64,000 bases of DNA from Roseiflexus castenholzii DSM 13941 (GCF_000017805.1 NC_009767.1:2356001-2420000); one strand, 5' to 3'. Positions 32,858 through 43,678 are shown, counted from the first letter of the stretch. The notes: generated by a model from the sequence alone, not told the origin. Numbers and translations are program-made.

Positions 32858-34747
32858 TCATCGCAACACAAGGATTGCGACCAGAATCACCGCCATGATC
32901 AGAATGATCGCGTACAGCACAAGGCGTTCGACATCGTAGAGGGTGCTATCGCCTTTCAGGGTATTATCGAAGCCGATGAACGCCAGTGTGCGCGGCTGGT
33001 CGCGGAAACGGTAATCAACCTCGGTGACCGGAACGCCGCGGATGGTCAGTTCGGCAGCGATGATGCGGGTGTTGTTATCGCAATTGCGCTGTGCTTCCTC
33101 AATTGTCTCTTTGAGCGGCGCCACCTGATACCAGTGCCCTTCGCGCAACGAGATCGGGCCATCGAACACCTTCAACGCTTTTGCCTGAAGCGTCGGTTTA
33201 TGCAGACCGCTGAGATCGTCTTCATTGAAATAGGCGCGCGCCCGGCGCGACCAGTCGAATACCTTCTCTTCCAGCAGTTGCCCGGTTCCTTCGCAGCGCT
33301 CGCACTCCTCACGCCCATAACCGCGGCACGTCGGGCATTCTTCGGATAGTTGGTGGGTCTGCACACTTCCATCGGGTTCTTTTACTTTGCGCGTGCGTGT
33401 CACCGTTCCAGCGCCGTTGCACGTCCGGCATGGAAGAGATCCCGCGCCAGTGCATTCCGGGCAGCCGACGACGCGCTGCGAGCCGGGAACCACGATCGGT
33501 TCAGGATTGTGCGTCTCGAACGGCGGCGCATCTGGCACCGGCGCTTCCCATAAGCCAGTTTCGCGCGTGACCGCCAGGGCGCCGCCGTGATGCACGCTGA
33601 GGCGCGCCTGCGGCGGTGTGCGCGTTTCATACGCGATACGCAGTTCGTAGAAGTACAGGTTGTAACTGACGATCTGTTCCGGTTCGATCAGACGCCCCAG
33701 TTGTGGGCGATGCGTCCAGTTCTGGCGGCTCCAGCGATCCAGCAGGCGACGCACGGCATCGACCCGGTGGAGTGTATCGGCGCGGGTGCGGCTGCGCGCC
33801 ACGAAATCGGCATCGATCAGGTTTCCGAGCACTGTTTCGAGCGGGTTTTCGAGCCACTCGGCAATCGGCTCCCAGCGCGACTCCTCCATATCGACCGTCG
33901 CTGCGTCGATCTGCGGACGCAATGCCTGTCGCAACGCGGCGATCGCTTGCCCTGCGCTGCTGTACCGCTGCGATGGCTGCTCTGCCATCAGGCGCTGAAT
34001 GACGCGGTCAGCAGCGGCGAGCGATTCATCGCGCAGCGCCAGCAACGGCGGGGTGCCGGTCGGCGGCGGAGGATCGCCGCTGAGCATGTGGTAAATGACC
34101 GCGCCGAGACTGTAGAGATCGCCGGCGGGCGTCGGCTGAGCGGTGCGTAGTGTCTGCTCCGGCGCCGTGTACGGCGTTCGATAGTCGGTATCGTCGATAC
34201 TCGACAGATCGGGCGTGTCCGGCGACGCCGCCAGGCTCAGGTTGGTCAGATACACTGTGCCCTGCGGAGTCACCAGAATGTTGGCCGGCTGCACATCGCG
34301 ATGCACGACGTTCTGTGCATGGAGATAATCGAGCACACTCGCCAGTTGGGTGGCGATGCGCAACGCCTCGACCGGATCGAGCGCTCCATTCGCCAACACA
34401 TCGTGCAGCGAACGCGTATCGAGATAGGGCGTCACCAGGTAATGCCCGATACGGTCGTCGTGACCGGCGTCGATGACCGGCAGCAGGTTGGGATGCGTAA
34501 GATGGGCAGCAAGACGGGCCGCCAGTTGAAAGCGGCTCGATGAGATCCAGTCGGTGCGATGCAATACCGATACCAGCACGGGACGATCCAGCGTCAGGTG
34601 GGTGGCGCGGTAGATGACTGCGAGTTCGTCCTGCCCGATGCGTTGATCGAGGCGATAGTTGCGCACCTCGCGGGCAGCGCCCGTCTGTGGCGCGGAACCG
34701 GGCGAGTCGTTGTTGCCGGAATGCGGTTGTGCCCGTAGGGTTGCCAT
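32858..34747 (-). CDS. Tail-anchored pseudokinase with DnaJ-type zinc domain
   Basis: A 629-residue protein. Residues about 31-280 have a Ser/Thr kinase fold, but key catalytic positions differ: the ATP-anchoring lysine is replaced (VLVSVL, S60), the catalytic loop is HRDVQPAN with Q153 instead of lysine, and the DFG magnesium motif is NLS (169-171). HRD and APE are kept. Residues 429-490 hold four CxxCxGxG motifs (CPEC, CRTC, CPTC, CERC), the arrangement of the DnaJ zinc domain, and the last 22 residues form a single membrane helix. It probably binds clients or partners at the membrane without phosphorylating them, which is inference. Start at 34747 after GAAGG; a longer frame upstream is less likely. 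Confidence 0.85.
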   Translation of the reverse strand: MATLRAQPHSGNNDSPGSAPQTGAAREVRNYRLDQRIGQDELAVIYRATHLTLDRPVLVSVLHRTDWISSSRFQLAARLAAHLTHPNLLPVIDAGHDDRIGHYLVTPYLDTRSLHDVLANGALDPVEALRIATQLASVLDYLHAQNVVHRDVQPANILVTPQGTVYLTNLSLAASPDTPDLSSIDDTDYRTPYTAPEQTLRTAQPTPAGDLYSLGAVIYHMLSGDPPPPTGTPPLLALRDESLAAADRVIQRLMAEQPSQRYSSAGQAIAALRQALRPQIDAATVDMEESRWEPIAEWLENPLETVLGNLIDADFVARSRTRADTLHRVDAVRRLLDRWSRQNWTHRPQLGRLIEPEQIVSYNLYFYELRIAYETRTPPQARLSVHHGGALAVTRETGLWEAPVPDAPPFETHNPEPIVVPGSQRVVGCPECTGAGSLPCRTCNGAGTVTRTRKVKEPDGSVQTHQLSEECPTCRGYGREECERCEGTGQLLEEKVFDWSRRARAYFNEDDLSGLHKPTLQAKALKVFDGPISLREGHWYQVAPLKETIEEAQRNCDNNTRIIAAELTIRGVPVTEVDYRFRDQPRTLAFIGFDNTLKGDSTLYDVERLVLYAIILIMAVILVAILVLR

Positions 34748-35083
34748 TGTTTGCCTTCGGCGCTGGTTCAGCGCGCACGACATATGACAGTGCGATGGGG
34801 AGTATAACGTGGTATGACGCGGAATGCAAACTGTCGTGCGCCTGTCGTTTGTCTCTCCACGGACTTTTGTATAGTATAGCACGTTCGTTCGTGAAAGACC
34901 AGTCGTTGTTGGGACGTTGGCATAACCGGTCAGAACTTTGAACCACGCCAGTGGCTTCGTCTGTTCACTTCACTGCGCGTGGGCGCGGCGCCGGGGAACG
35001 CATAGGCTCCCCTGGCTCGGGACGGACTCACAAAGACTGATTTCCACCCGCGCCCATCCGTCGCACCCGCGCGAATCCGCGTG
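34748..35083. other. Spacer between cyclic glucan synthase and pseudokinase genes
   Basis: 336 bases without a supportable gene. On the minus strand a TATACT hexamer at about 34878-34873 may be the -10 element of the pseudokinase promoter, with no convincing -35. At about 35042-35093 there is a second copy of the dispersed repeat seen before hypF (cacccgcgcgaatccgcgtgctattcc), which runs to the stop of the glucan synthase. Confidence 0.5.
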
Positions 35084-38000
35084 CTATTCCCCTTTTTCCA
35101 CCGGTTTCGCTGTCGCCTGTCTGCCGTCGCGTGAGGGTGTGACCTCTCCCGACCCGGGCAATGCCAGCCGGACGATGTGTTCGCGTCCGTCGTCGTATAG
35201 CGGGATGCGCCCATCGCTCGCCGGCGCGCCGTCAATCGTCAGCGCATAGCCATCGCCGCTGCTCCGCTCAACGATAATGTGGTAGTCGCTCGAACCGCAG
35301 TGATACCATGCTTCGTAGCCGGGCCAGTCGGGAGGCATGCAGGGCGTCAGGGTGAGATAGTCGCCGTAGCGCTGAATGCCCAGGATGCGCTCGATACCGA
35401 GACGATAGAACCACGCTGCCGACCCGGTGTACCACGTCCAGCCACCGCGCCCCAGGTGTTGCGGTGCAGCGTAGATGTCGGCTGCGATGACGTAAGGTTC
35501 GACCGCATACACGCGCCCGTTCTGCTGCGCGTGTCGCACCGGGTTGAGCATGCGCAGCAACTCGCCGGCGCGCGTGTTGTCGCCGAGCAGCGTCCATGCC
35601 CAAACCACCCAGATGGCGGCGTGGGTGTACTGCCCGCCGTTTTCGCGCACGCCGGGAATATACCCCTTGATGTAGCCGGGGTTGCGCGGCGTCTGGTCGA
35701 AGGGAGGAGTAAACAGTTTGATGATCCCGGTCTTGCGATCAACCAGATGAATATCGACTGCCTCCATCGCTCGCCGCGCGCGGGTTGGATCGGCGGTTCC
35801 GGCAACGACCGCCCACGACTGACTCAGCGAGTCGATGCGGCACTCATCGCTCTGCGCTGAACCAAGCGGCGCGCCGTCGTCGTAGAACGCGCGCAGGTAC
35901 CAGTCGCCGTCCCAGGCGTGCCGGTCCAACGCTTCGCTCAGCCGGCGCGCCTCAGCGCGGTAGCGCGCTGCGCGTTCGACATCGCGCCGCTGTTCGGCAA
36001 TTGGTGCGAAGCGGTTCAGAATGACGATCAGGAACCAGGCGACCCAGACGCTTTCGCCGTGCCCTTCGTGCCCGACCAGGTTCATCCCGTCGTTCCAGTC
36101 GCCCGCACCCATGAGCGGCAGCCCGTGCGCCCCCATGCGCGTCAGTGCGCGATCAATTGCGCGGATGCAGTGCTCGTACAGGCTGCCGTGCTCGTTCGCC
36201 GGTTCGGGAAGATCGTAGTATTCGGCTTCGTTTTCCGCCAGTGGTCGCCCCTTGAGGTAGGGCGCCACCGCATCGAGCAGTGCGTGGTCGCTGGTTGTTT
36301 CGACATAATGACACACGACGAACGGCAGCCACAGATAGTCGTCGGAGAACGCGGTGCGAATGCCGCGCCCCAGCGGCGGGTGCCACCAGTGTTGCACATC
36401 GCCCTCGACGAACTGCCGCGCCGCAGCGCGCAGGATATGTTCGCGCGCAATCGATGGCTCGATCATCGTCAGCGCCATCACATCCTGCAACTGATCGCGG
36501 AAGCCATACGCGCCACCCGACTGGTAGAACGCCGAGCGTCCCCACACCCGGCAGCCGAGGGTCTGGTAGATCAGCCAGCCATTGAGCAGCACGTCGAGCG
36601 CCGGGTCGGGGGTGCGCACCTGAAGTCTGCCCACCAGATCGCGCCAGCAGGCAATCGTCTCCGCGATTGCGGCGGCAGCGACCACAGGATCGCGGTAGTG
36701 CGCTATCAGGCGGATTGCATCGTCTTCATTTGCGCCTTGACCCAGAATAAAGAAGATATCGCGTTCCTCGCCAGATTCGAGGGTCAGCCGCGTCGAGACG
36801 ACGCCGCACGCGTCGAAACCGGCGCCGATGCGATGGTCGAAGGCGCCATCGTGCTCGCCTGCCAGGGCAATCGGGCGCGCCAGGTCGCCGTTGCGCCCGA
36901 TGAACGCTGCCCGGTCGCCGCAGAAGAGCGCCTCTGGCTCGCTGCATGCCAGAAAAGCGACGCGCCCGGCGAAATCGTGACTATAGGTGTTGCGCGCCAG
37001 CAGCGCGCTCAGTTCCGGCACAGTCGAGGTCACGATGAAGAGCGCCGTCTGTTCGCGCAGCACGCCCAACACCCACTCGACATACATCGTTGCGCTCAGG
37101 CGTCGCTGGCGATCGGATCGGTTGCGCAGACGCAGCCGGACGATCTTCACCGGATCGTTGGGAGCGATGCTGAGGGTCGTTTCGCTCTCGATGCCATCGT
37201 ACCGTTGCAGGAAGCGCGTGTATCCCATCCCGTGGCAGACGCGCACGCGCCCTGCGCCGCAGGGACGCGGCAGCGGCGACCAGAGCGCGCCACTCGATTC
37301 GTCGCGCAGGTAGAGCGCCTCGCCAGGCGGATCACTGACCGGATCGTTCGACCAGGGAGTCAGGCGATTTTCGCGGCTATTCTCCGCCCAGGTGTAGCCG
37401 CCGCCGCTTTCCGAGACAATGAATCCGGCGCGTGGGTTGGCAACCACATTCACCCATGGCAGCGGCGTTGGCTTGTCGGGCGTCACCTCAATCACATACT
37501 CGCGCCCATCGGGTGTGAACCCGCCATACTCTGTCGTCAGCGTCAGATCTTCTGCCGGCAGCGGCTCGCCGCCGACCGGCAGCGCAACCGTTGGCGGCGG
37601 CGGCGCCTTGTCGGGCAGGCGGCGACGCAGATGGTAGGCAAGATCACCACGCCGACTGTAGAGCGTCATCCGGCTCACCGTCTCGAACAGCACCTGATCG
37701 GCATCGGGCATCACTCCGGTGCGCAACACAAACACCCCGCCGCGCTGGTTCAGCCAGCGACTCGACCGACTGCTGCGCACCAGACTCATGACCTGCTCGT
37801 GTCGTTCCTGCCGATAATCGGCGCTATCTTCGACCAGGAGCACAAGTTCGATCAGTACTCCTTTCAGCCGCCAATACTCGTGCGCCTGGATCAGAGTGCG
37901 CGCCAGCGAGGTATCGGACGTTGGCGCGATACGCCCAACCACGATCGGATAGTCGCCGGAGACGCCGTATGCCCACAGTCCCGGCTGCCCTTTGCTATTG

Positions 38001-41000
38001 CGCGCCAGCGTTTCGGCCGACGCACGGCGCGCCGGGTCGGGCAGGAGCGCCAGCGATGCCAGGCGCTGGAACTGGTGCGCCTGATCGGCGTTGATGCCGA
38101 GGTGCATCAGCTCGACCTGCGCCTGGGTGCGCGCCATATCGAAGGCGCGCATAGCAATGGCGGCATCGCGATAGTGCGCCGCCAGGCGCAGCGCATCATC
38201 GCGTGTCGCCGCGACCGCCATGGTCACGATCACCTGCGCCTGTCCGCCCGGCACGATCCGTACCCGGCGGCGCTGGCTGAAGATCGGGTCGAGCACGGCG
38301 CCGACGCTGCCGTTCAGCGGACGGTCGAGCGCCTGCGGACGTGACGGGTCGCGCCCACGTCCAATGAACGTCAGGCGGTTCGTTTCGTATTCTGCTTCTC
38401 CCAGGGCGCGGCCACGCACACCAATCGCTTGTGCTGCCCACAGACGCTCATCATTCGGTGAGCGCGGACGGCGTGTTGCCAGCAACGCCTCGCTCTGCGG
38501 GTCGAACGCTGTCTCGACGAACAGATTCGAGAAGGCCGGATGTGCAGCGTCGGCAACGTCAGGCGCCAGCACAATCTCGGTATAGGCGGTGATCTCCAGT
38601 TCACGCGGCTGCGCCGTCAGATTGACCAGTGTCAACATGCGCACCTCGACATTGTCTTCGGGGGACACCGCAATCTCCAGGCGTGTATCGATTCCTGCAT
38701 ACTGCTGGCGGAACTCGACCCGCCCTGCCCCGTAGGTGACCCGATACTCATCGCCGAGGACGCGCAGCGGTTGGTACGTCGGCGACCATGTTGCGCCGCC
38801 ACGCACATCGCGCACATACACAAAACTGCCGGACGCATCGCGCGTCGGGTCGGGACGCCAGCGCGTGATGGCGACCGACGTCGTGCGTTCGGGCAGGGTA
38901 TAGCGGCAGCCTCCACTGCCAGCATTCGTCACTATCGAAGTCAGAACGCCGTTCGAGAGGATGTAAGCGTATGGAACCGCAGTATGCGGCGTCGTGAAGT
39001 GGCGTTCCAGCACAACATCCGGCGTGACTGCGATCTCACTGACGGCGCTCTCCTGCGGCAGCGGCAGCGGTCGGTCGGCAGGAATCTTCTCCTGCAAGAG
39101 CAATTCGGTCGCCTGCACAATTGGCTCGGCGTGGAAGCGACGCTGCATCAGGTTGTCGTTCAATACATTATCGAGCGCCAGCAGACTCATGCCCTGATGA
39201 TGGACCATATACGTCTGCACAATGGCGCTCTTCACGCCGGGCGGCAGGCGGGCCGGCGTAAAGTCGATCGCTTCGTAGAAGCCATAGTGCCCGAATGCGC
39301 CATACTCCATCAGGGCGCGGAGATTGGCGACTGCCTCGTTTGGCGCGACCTGCAACGCCAGGAGCGTGGCGTATGGCGCAACCACCAGGTCGTTCGCCAG
39401 CCCGCTCTGCAACCCAAGCCCCGGTACGCCGAATGCGCGATACTGATAGTTCATCTGCGAGTCGCGCAGGTTGAACGCCGACTCAGAAATCCCCCATGGA
39501 ATGCCGCGTTCGGCGGCGTAGGCAATCTGACGTTCAACTGCGCCGCGGTACGTGGCGTCGAGCAGCGTTTCGGGGTAGTTGCGCATAACCAGAAGCGGCA
39601 TCAGATACTCGAACATCGTACCGCTCCAGGCGAGCAGTGTCGGCGTCGCCACTGCCGGCGAAATCTTGCGCCCAATGTAGAACCAGTGCTCCTGTGGAAC
39701 TTCTCCAAGCGCGATTGCGAGGAAACTCGCCAGGCGCGCTTCGGATGCGAGCAGATCGTAGTAGGAATTGTCGCGTCGCCCTTCGCTCACGTTGTACCCA
39801 ATGGCGAACAAACGGCGGCGTTCGTCATAGAGGAAGCGGAAATCCATCTCGGCGATCAGATCAATGCACATACCCGACAACCGCTCGACGACGGTGCGGA
39901 ACTGCGGGTCCTCCGGCGCAGCGGGTTTCCCGTCGTGCGGCATATCGTCGAGCAGGCTATATGCCTGTCGGGCAAGCGCCTCCGCCCACTCCGCTACCCG
40001 CGACTCACGCGCCAGGATGATCGCCAGATCGGCCGCTTGCAGCAGGCGCGCTCGATGCCCCTCCAGGGTGTCAGGCGTGGCATCGAGCGCCTGGAGCAGC
40101 GCCACAAGCGACGTGCGTCCTCTGGCGTCGGCGGGCAGGCGCTCCTGAATGATCTCAAGAGTGTCGCGCAACCCTTCGATGATCCAGGGACCGTATGGCG
40201 GACGTTCTGCCAACGCAAGCAATCCCTGCCGCAGCGTGATCAGGTGTCCGGCGAAGTTGCCGCTATCGACCGTGGACACATAGAGTGGCGACAGGGGGTG
40301 AAGCGTGCGGGTGTCGTACCAGTTGTACAGATGCCCGCGGAACCGTTCCATCTGTTGGATCGTCTCGAACACACGTCCGACGCGCTCGGCCAGACTGCGC
40401 ACACCCAGGTATCCGAAATCGACCGCCGCCAGGTCGGAGAGCAACTGCAAGCCAATGTTGGTCGGCGAGGTGCGCTCTGCCACAACCGGTCGCGGCGTCT
40501 CCTGGAAGTTGTCCGGCGCCAGGAAGTGCTGTTCTGGAACGACGAAGCGCTCGAAGTATGCCCACGTTGCGCGCGCCACGCGCCGCAGCATCCGGCGATC
40601 ATTGGCGGAGAGCGGTTCGATACGGCGGGGAACGTATGCTTGATCGAGCCAGCGGGCAAAGAAGGGCGCTGCGCCCCATGCGAGCGTCACCGGCAGGGCA
40701 GGGACCCAAGCGTCGCGCAGGCGCTCAAAACGCACAGCAGCCAGCGCCACGAACACTACTGCTGAAGGACCCATGCGTTTGATCAGGTAATCGAACGAAT
40801 CGGTGAGGCGGCGCTGCGCCTGCGCCGCGGTTTCCCATTCGAGCAGCCGCCGATGGGTCACACCCATACGCCAGAGCGTGCGCGCGACAGCGTCCAGGTT
40901 CAGCCATGCCTGATCGGGGAGCATGGCAACATTCAACAGCAATTGCAGCACGGGCCAGCGCAGGTTTTCCGCAGCTGCGATCAGGCTGACGTGGAGATAG

Positions 41001-43678
41001 CGCCAGTCTGTCGGCGCGAGGCGCGTATTCAGAATCGCAAACGTCAACGGCGCAAGATAATGCCCAAGCGCGAGCAACGTCCAGACTGCCGGACGACCGG
41101 GGAGCGCAAACCAACCGGCGATGAGCACTGCCAGAGTCGCCGGTGGGGTCAGGCTGCGGCGCAGGTTATCGGCGATCTTGAACCGGCTGATCGGCGGCAG
41201 AACATTCGGCGCATACCCTCCCGACGCGCGCGGCACACGCGGCAGCAACCATCCGGCGATCTGCCAGTCGCCGCGCACCCAGCGATGCTGGCGCGCTGAA
41301 TAAGCGGCATACGTCGTCGGGTAACTGTCGAGCAATTCGATATCGGAGAGCAGCGCCGCGCGCGCATAGCACCCTTCGATCAAGTCGTGGCTGAGGAGCG
41401 TATTGTCGGGGAAGCGGTCGTGCAACGTCTCGCGCATGGCGACCGGGTCGTAGATTCCCTTGCCGGCAAAGATCCCTTCGCCAAACAGGTCCATGTAGAC
41501 ATCAGAAACGGCGGTGGTATATGGATCAACGCCAACATTGCCCGACGAAATGCGCGCAAAGCGACTGCGCAGGGCGCTCGGCAGATCGATGCCGACGCGC
41601 GGTTGGAGAATGCCATACCCCTTCACCACGCGCCGTGTCTGCGGGTCGATCACTGCCTGATTGAGCGGATGCGCCAGCGTGCCCACCAGCCGGTGCGCTG
41701 CATCACGCGGCAGTTGGGTGTCGGCATCGAGCGTGATGACATAGCGGATCTGCGGCAGGATGCTGAGGTCGCCGATGAATGTTTCGTAGGTTGTGTCCGT
41801 GGCGCCAATCAGTAAACGATTGAACTCTTCGAGCTTGCCGCGTTTGCGCTCCCAACCCATCCAGCATCCCTGGCGCTCGTTCCAGACGCGGCGGCGGTGG
41901 AGCAGGAAGAAGCGATCACTGCCATAGCGTTCGTTGAGCGCCTGGATACGCTCGACCGCCAGCGCAAGCAACGCCTCATCTTCGGGCATGTGCGGCTGCG
42001 GCGCGTCGGCGAAATCGGTGAGCAGCGCAAAGTGCAGGTGCGGGTCCTGATTGGCGAGCGCCAGCACCTCCAGCGATTCGATCTGCGTGCGGATGCTATC
42101 CGGCGTGAGCAGTAGCGTCGGCACGACCACGATCGTGCGCAGTTCGCGCGGGATACCGTCGCGGAAATCAAGGCGCGGCAGAACACGCGGCGGGGTCAGG
42201 CGCGTCACCGCGCGATCAACCAGTTCTTTTGCCAGTGCGAATGCGGGCAAAGTCGCCGTGAGTGACAGCGCAGCAGTCAGGACCGGCGGAGCGCCGGAGG
42301 CGCGGCGTCCGTTATCGGATTGCGCAAGACGCCGGCTTACCACAGTAAGAGCCACAGTTCCTGCGGCGATCGCTCCAAAATAGACCGCTTCGGGATGCCG
42401 CAGCACGGCGCGATGCGCCACCTCGCCAGGTGTCAGACGACACCCAAGCGCCATCTCGAATGCGGTGCGCCCTTCGTCCACCAGGTAGTAGCCGATATGT
42501 GTTTCGCGCAGCGGACGACCCGCTTCCCGCGCCTGCGCTGCAACCCGGATTAAACGTCGCGCAATTGCGTCCTCGCGTAGACCACTCCGCCGCGACAGAC
42601 GCTCGAGTTCGTGCCGATAGCGGTCACGGGTTGCGAAGGTGCTCCGTCCATACGCGCCTGCCGGGTCCTGGCGCAGAATCTGCTCGACCATGCTGACGCG
42701 CTCGAACCAGTCGGGCCAGTCCACCGCATCCATCGTCCGCATGCTTGTGATCGTATTGGCGACCGACACCTGATTGGCGGACTGGCGGCGCTGCTCGGCG
42801 AGAATGATTTCTTCGGCGGTATTGTAGGGAATGGAAGGTTGCTGCTCGATCCAGACCATCAACCGGGCAATGTCGAACTCTCCTTCCTGGTTGCGCAGGC
42901 GCTGGATCAACTCGACCGCAAGCGGCAACGGGAGTTGCGGATGGGTGCGCGCGAGTTGACGGAAGGCCGTATTCCCCTCAAACGACCCCACATCTTTCTG
43001 CGCCAGAATCCGTTCCGCCCATGCCGCGCCCTCGAGTCGAAGATGGCGCTCATCGAGCATAAGGCGCGCCAGGCGCCCCAAGTTCTGGATCAGGCTGACG
43101 CGCAGCATGATCGGAATCGCCCAGATTTCGCCGATCGACAGCGGCGCAACGGCTTCGTATCCCAGCACAAAGCGCGTCAGTTGTTCGAGGTCGATGCGTC
43201 CGTCCGTATGCTCGACGAGTTCGAGCGCCATGGCATACACGCGCGGCTTACCGTTGTGAGGACCCCCCTTCAATTTCGGGAGTTCGTGGTAATACCCACC
43301 TGGAAGGTCCTGTCGGATCTCACGGATCTGCCCGACAATCACGTGATAGTTATCGACCAGCCAGGCAGCCGCCGGAGTGAGCGGTTGGTGTTGCGCAGCA
43401 TCTGCGGCGAGTGTCTGGTATGCCAGTTGTAGCAGGCGATGATTGCGGTCCACCGATGCGAGCAGCGCACCTGCTCTCCCCGGCTGCATGACAATCGTAT
43501 GGCTGGCAGCAAGTGTGCGCGCGCGCGCTTCGAGTTGCTCCGTCGTCAGGATCACCCCGCGAATCGGGCGATCCGACAGCGGCGGACGACGGCGCACCCA
43601 TGGAAAAGAGCGTTGCACAGCGGCGGCAAGTGCTGCAAGTTGATGTGAGCGATCGCTGGCAAACGGAACAGGGTTCAT
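35084..43678 (-). CDS. Cyclic beta-1,2-glucan synthase (GT84-GH94 type)
   Basis: The 2864-residue product matches in size and order the cyclic beta-1,2-glucan synthases of Brucella and Agrobacterium (Cgs/ChvB/NdvB, about 2830-2870 residues). After an N-terminal region and membrane helices comes a processive glycosyltransferase with DADTQLP (about 649) and QHRWVRGDWQ, then more helices, a glucoamylase-like middle domain (SPTNIGLQLLSDLAAVDFGYL, VSTVDSGNFAGHL) that in the family carries out cyclisation, and GH94 phosphorylase-like domains that adjust chain length, ending with PLMGAGDWNDGMN and PFDQTPRNPGYIKGYIPGVRENGGQYTHA. The start at 43678 is preferred because GGAG lies seven bases upstream. 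In proteobacteria the product is an osmotically regulated periplasmic glucan; its role here is unknown. Confidence 0.93.
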   Translation of the reverse strand: MNPVPFASDRSHQLAALAAAVQRSFPWVRRRPPLSDRPIRGVILTTEQLEARARTLAASHTIVMQPGRAGALLASVDRNHRLLQLAYQTLAADAAQHQPLTPAAAWLVDNYHVIVGQIREIRQDLPGGYYHELPKLKGGPHNGKPRVYAMALELVEHTDGRIDLEQLTRFVLGYEAVAPLSIGEIWAIPIMLRVSLIQNLGRLARLMLDERHLRLEGAAWAERILAQKDVGSFEGNTAFRQLARTHPQLPLPLAVELIQRLRNQEGEFDIARLMVWIEQQPSIPYNTAEEIILAEQRRQSANQVSVANTITSMRTMDAVDWPDWFERVSMVEQILRQDPAGAYGRSTFATRDRYRHELERLSRRSGLREDAIARRLIRVAAQAREAGRPLRETHIGYYLVDEGRTAFEMALGCRLTPGEVAHRAVLRHPEAVYFGAIAAGTVALTVVSRRLAQSDNGRRASGAPPVLTAALSLTATLPAFALAKELVDRAVTRLTPPRVLPRLDFRDGIPRELRTIVVVPTLLLTPDSIRTQIESLEVLALANQDPHLHFALLTDFADAPQPHMPEDEALLALAVERIQALNERYGSDRFFLLHRRRVWNERQGCWMGWERKRGKLEEFNRLLIGATDTTYETFIGDLSILPQIRYVITLDADTQLPRDAAHRLVGTLAHPLNQAVIDPQTRRVVKGYGILQPRVGIDLPSALRSRFARISSGNVGVDPYTTAVSDVYMDLFGEGIFAGKGIYDPVAMRETLHDRFPDNTLLSHDLIEGCYARAALLSDIELLDSYPTTYAAYSARQHRWVRGDWQIAGWLLPRVPRASGGYAPNVLPPISRFKIADNLRRSLTPPATLAVLIAGWFALPGRPAVWTLLALGHYLAPLTFAILNTRLAPTDWRYLHVSLIAAAENLRWPVLQLLLNVAMLPDQAWLNLDAVARTLWRMGVTHRRLLEWETAAQAQRRLTDSFDYLIKRMGPSAVVFVALAAVRFERLRDAWVPALPVTLAWGAAPFFARWLDQAYVPRRIEPLSANDRRMLRRVARATWAYFERFVVPEQHFLAPDNFQETPRPVVAERTSPTNIGLQLLSDLAAVDFGYLGVRSLAERVGRVFETIQQMERFRGHLYNWYDTRTLHPLSPLYVSTVDSGNFAGHLITLRQGLLALAERPPYGPWIIEGLRDTLEIIQERLPADARGRTSLVALLQALDATPDTLEGHRARLLQAADLAIILARESRVAEWAEALARQAYSLLDDMPHDGKPAAPEDPQFRTVVERLSGMCIDLIAEMDFRFLYDERRRLFAIGYNVSEGRRDNSYYDLLASEARLASFLAIALGEVPQEHWFYIGRKISPAVATPTLLAWSGTMFEYLMPLLVMRNYPETLLDATYRGAVERQIAYAAERGIPWGISESAFNLRDSQMNYQYRAFGVPGLGLQSGLANDLVVAPYATLLALQVAPNEAVANLRALMEYGAFGHYGFYEAIDFTPARLPPGVKSAIVQTYMVHHQGMSLLALDNVLNDNLMQRRFHAEPIVQATELLLQEKIPADRPLPLPQESAVSEIAVTPDVVLERHFTTPHTAVPYAYILSNGVLTSIVTNAGSGGCRYTLPERTTSVAITRWRPDPTRDASGSFVYVRDVRGGATWSPTYQPLRVLGDEYRVTYGAGRVEFRQQYAGIDTRLEIAVSPEDNVEVRMLTLVNLTAQPRELEITAYTEIVLAPDVADAAHPAFSNLFVETAFDPQSEALLATRRPRSPNDERLWAAQAIGVRGRALGEAEYETNRLTFIGRGRDPSRPQALDRPLNGSVGAVLDPIFSQRRRVRIVPGGQAQVIVTMAVAATRDDALRLAAHYRDAAIAMRAFDMARTQAQVELMHLGINADQAHQFQRLASLALLPDPARRASAETLARNSKGQPGLWAYGVSGDYPIVVGRIAPTSDTSLARTLIQAHEYWRLKGVLIELVLLVEDSADYRQERHEQVMSLVRSSRSSRWLNQRGGVFVLRTGVMPDADQVLFETVSRMTLYSRRGDLAYHLRRRLPDKAPPPPTVALPVGGEPLPAEDLTLTTEYGGFTPDGREYVIEVTPDKPTPLPWVNVVANPRAGFIVSESGGGYTWAENSRENRLTPWSNDPVSDPPGEALYLRDESSGALWSPLPRPCGAGRVRVCHGMGYTRFLQRYDGIESETTLSIAPNDPVKIVRLRLRNRSDRQRRLSATMYVEWVLGVLREQTALFIVTSTVPELSALLARNTYSHDFAGRVAFLACSEPEALFCGDRAAFIGRNGDLARPIALAGEHDGAFDHRIGAGFDACGVVSTRLTLESGEERDIFFILGQGANEDDAIRLIAHYRDPVVAAAAIAETIACWRDLVGRLQVRTPDPALDVLLNGWLIYQTLGCRVWGRSAFYQSGGAYGFRDQLQDVMALTMIEPSIAREHILRAAARQFVEGDVQHWWHPPLGRGIRTAFSDDYLWLPFVVCHYVETTSDHALLDAVAPYLKGRPLAENEAEYYDLPEPANEHGSLYEHCIRAIDRALTRMGAHGLPLMGAGDWNDGMNLVGHEGHGESVWVAWFLIVILNRFAPIAEQRRDVERAARYRAEARRLSEALDRHAWDGDWYLRAFYDDGAPLGSAQSDECRIDSLSQSWAVVAGTADPTRARRAMEAVDIHLVDRKTGIIKLFTPPFDQTPRNPGYIKGYIPGVRENGGQYTHAAIWVVWAWTLLGDNTRAGELLRMLNPVRHAQQNGRVYAVEPYVIAADIYAAPQHLGRGGWTWYTGSAAWFYRLGIERILGIQRYGDYLTLTPCMPPDWPGYEAWYHCGSSDYHIIVERSSGDGYALTIDGAPASDGRIPLYDDGREHIVRLALPGSGEVTPSRDGRQATAKPVEKGE

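Noticed and set aside
32591..33349. A 252-codon plus-strand frame starting in the GC-rich repeat
   Set aside because: Mostly antisense to the C-terminal part of the pseudokinase gene, and its start lies in low-complexity repeat.
35918..40765. Long plus-strand open frames (over 700 codons) opposite the glucan synthase
   Set aside because: They mirror the minus-strand gene and lack family motifs; the minus-strand protein has full-length homology. High GC makes antisense frames long.
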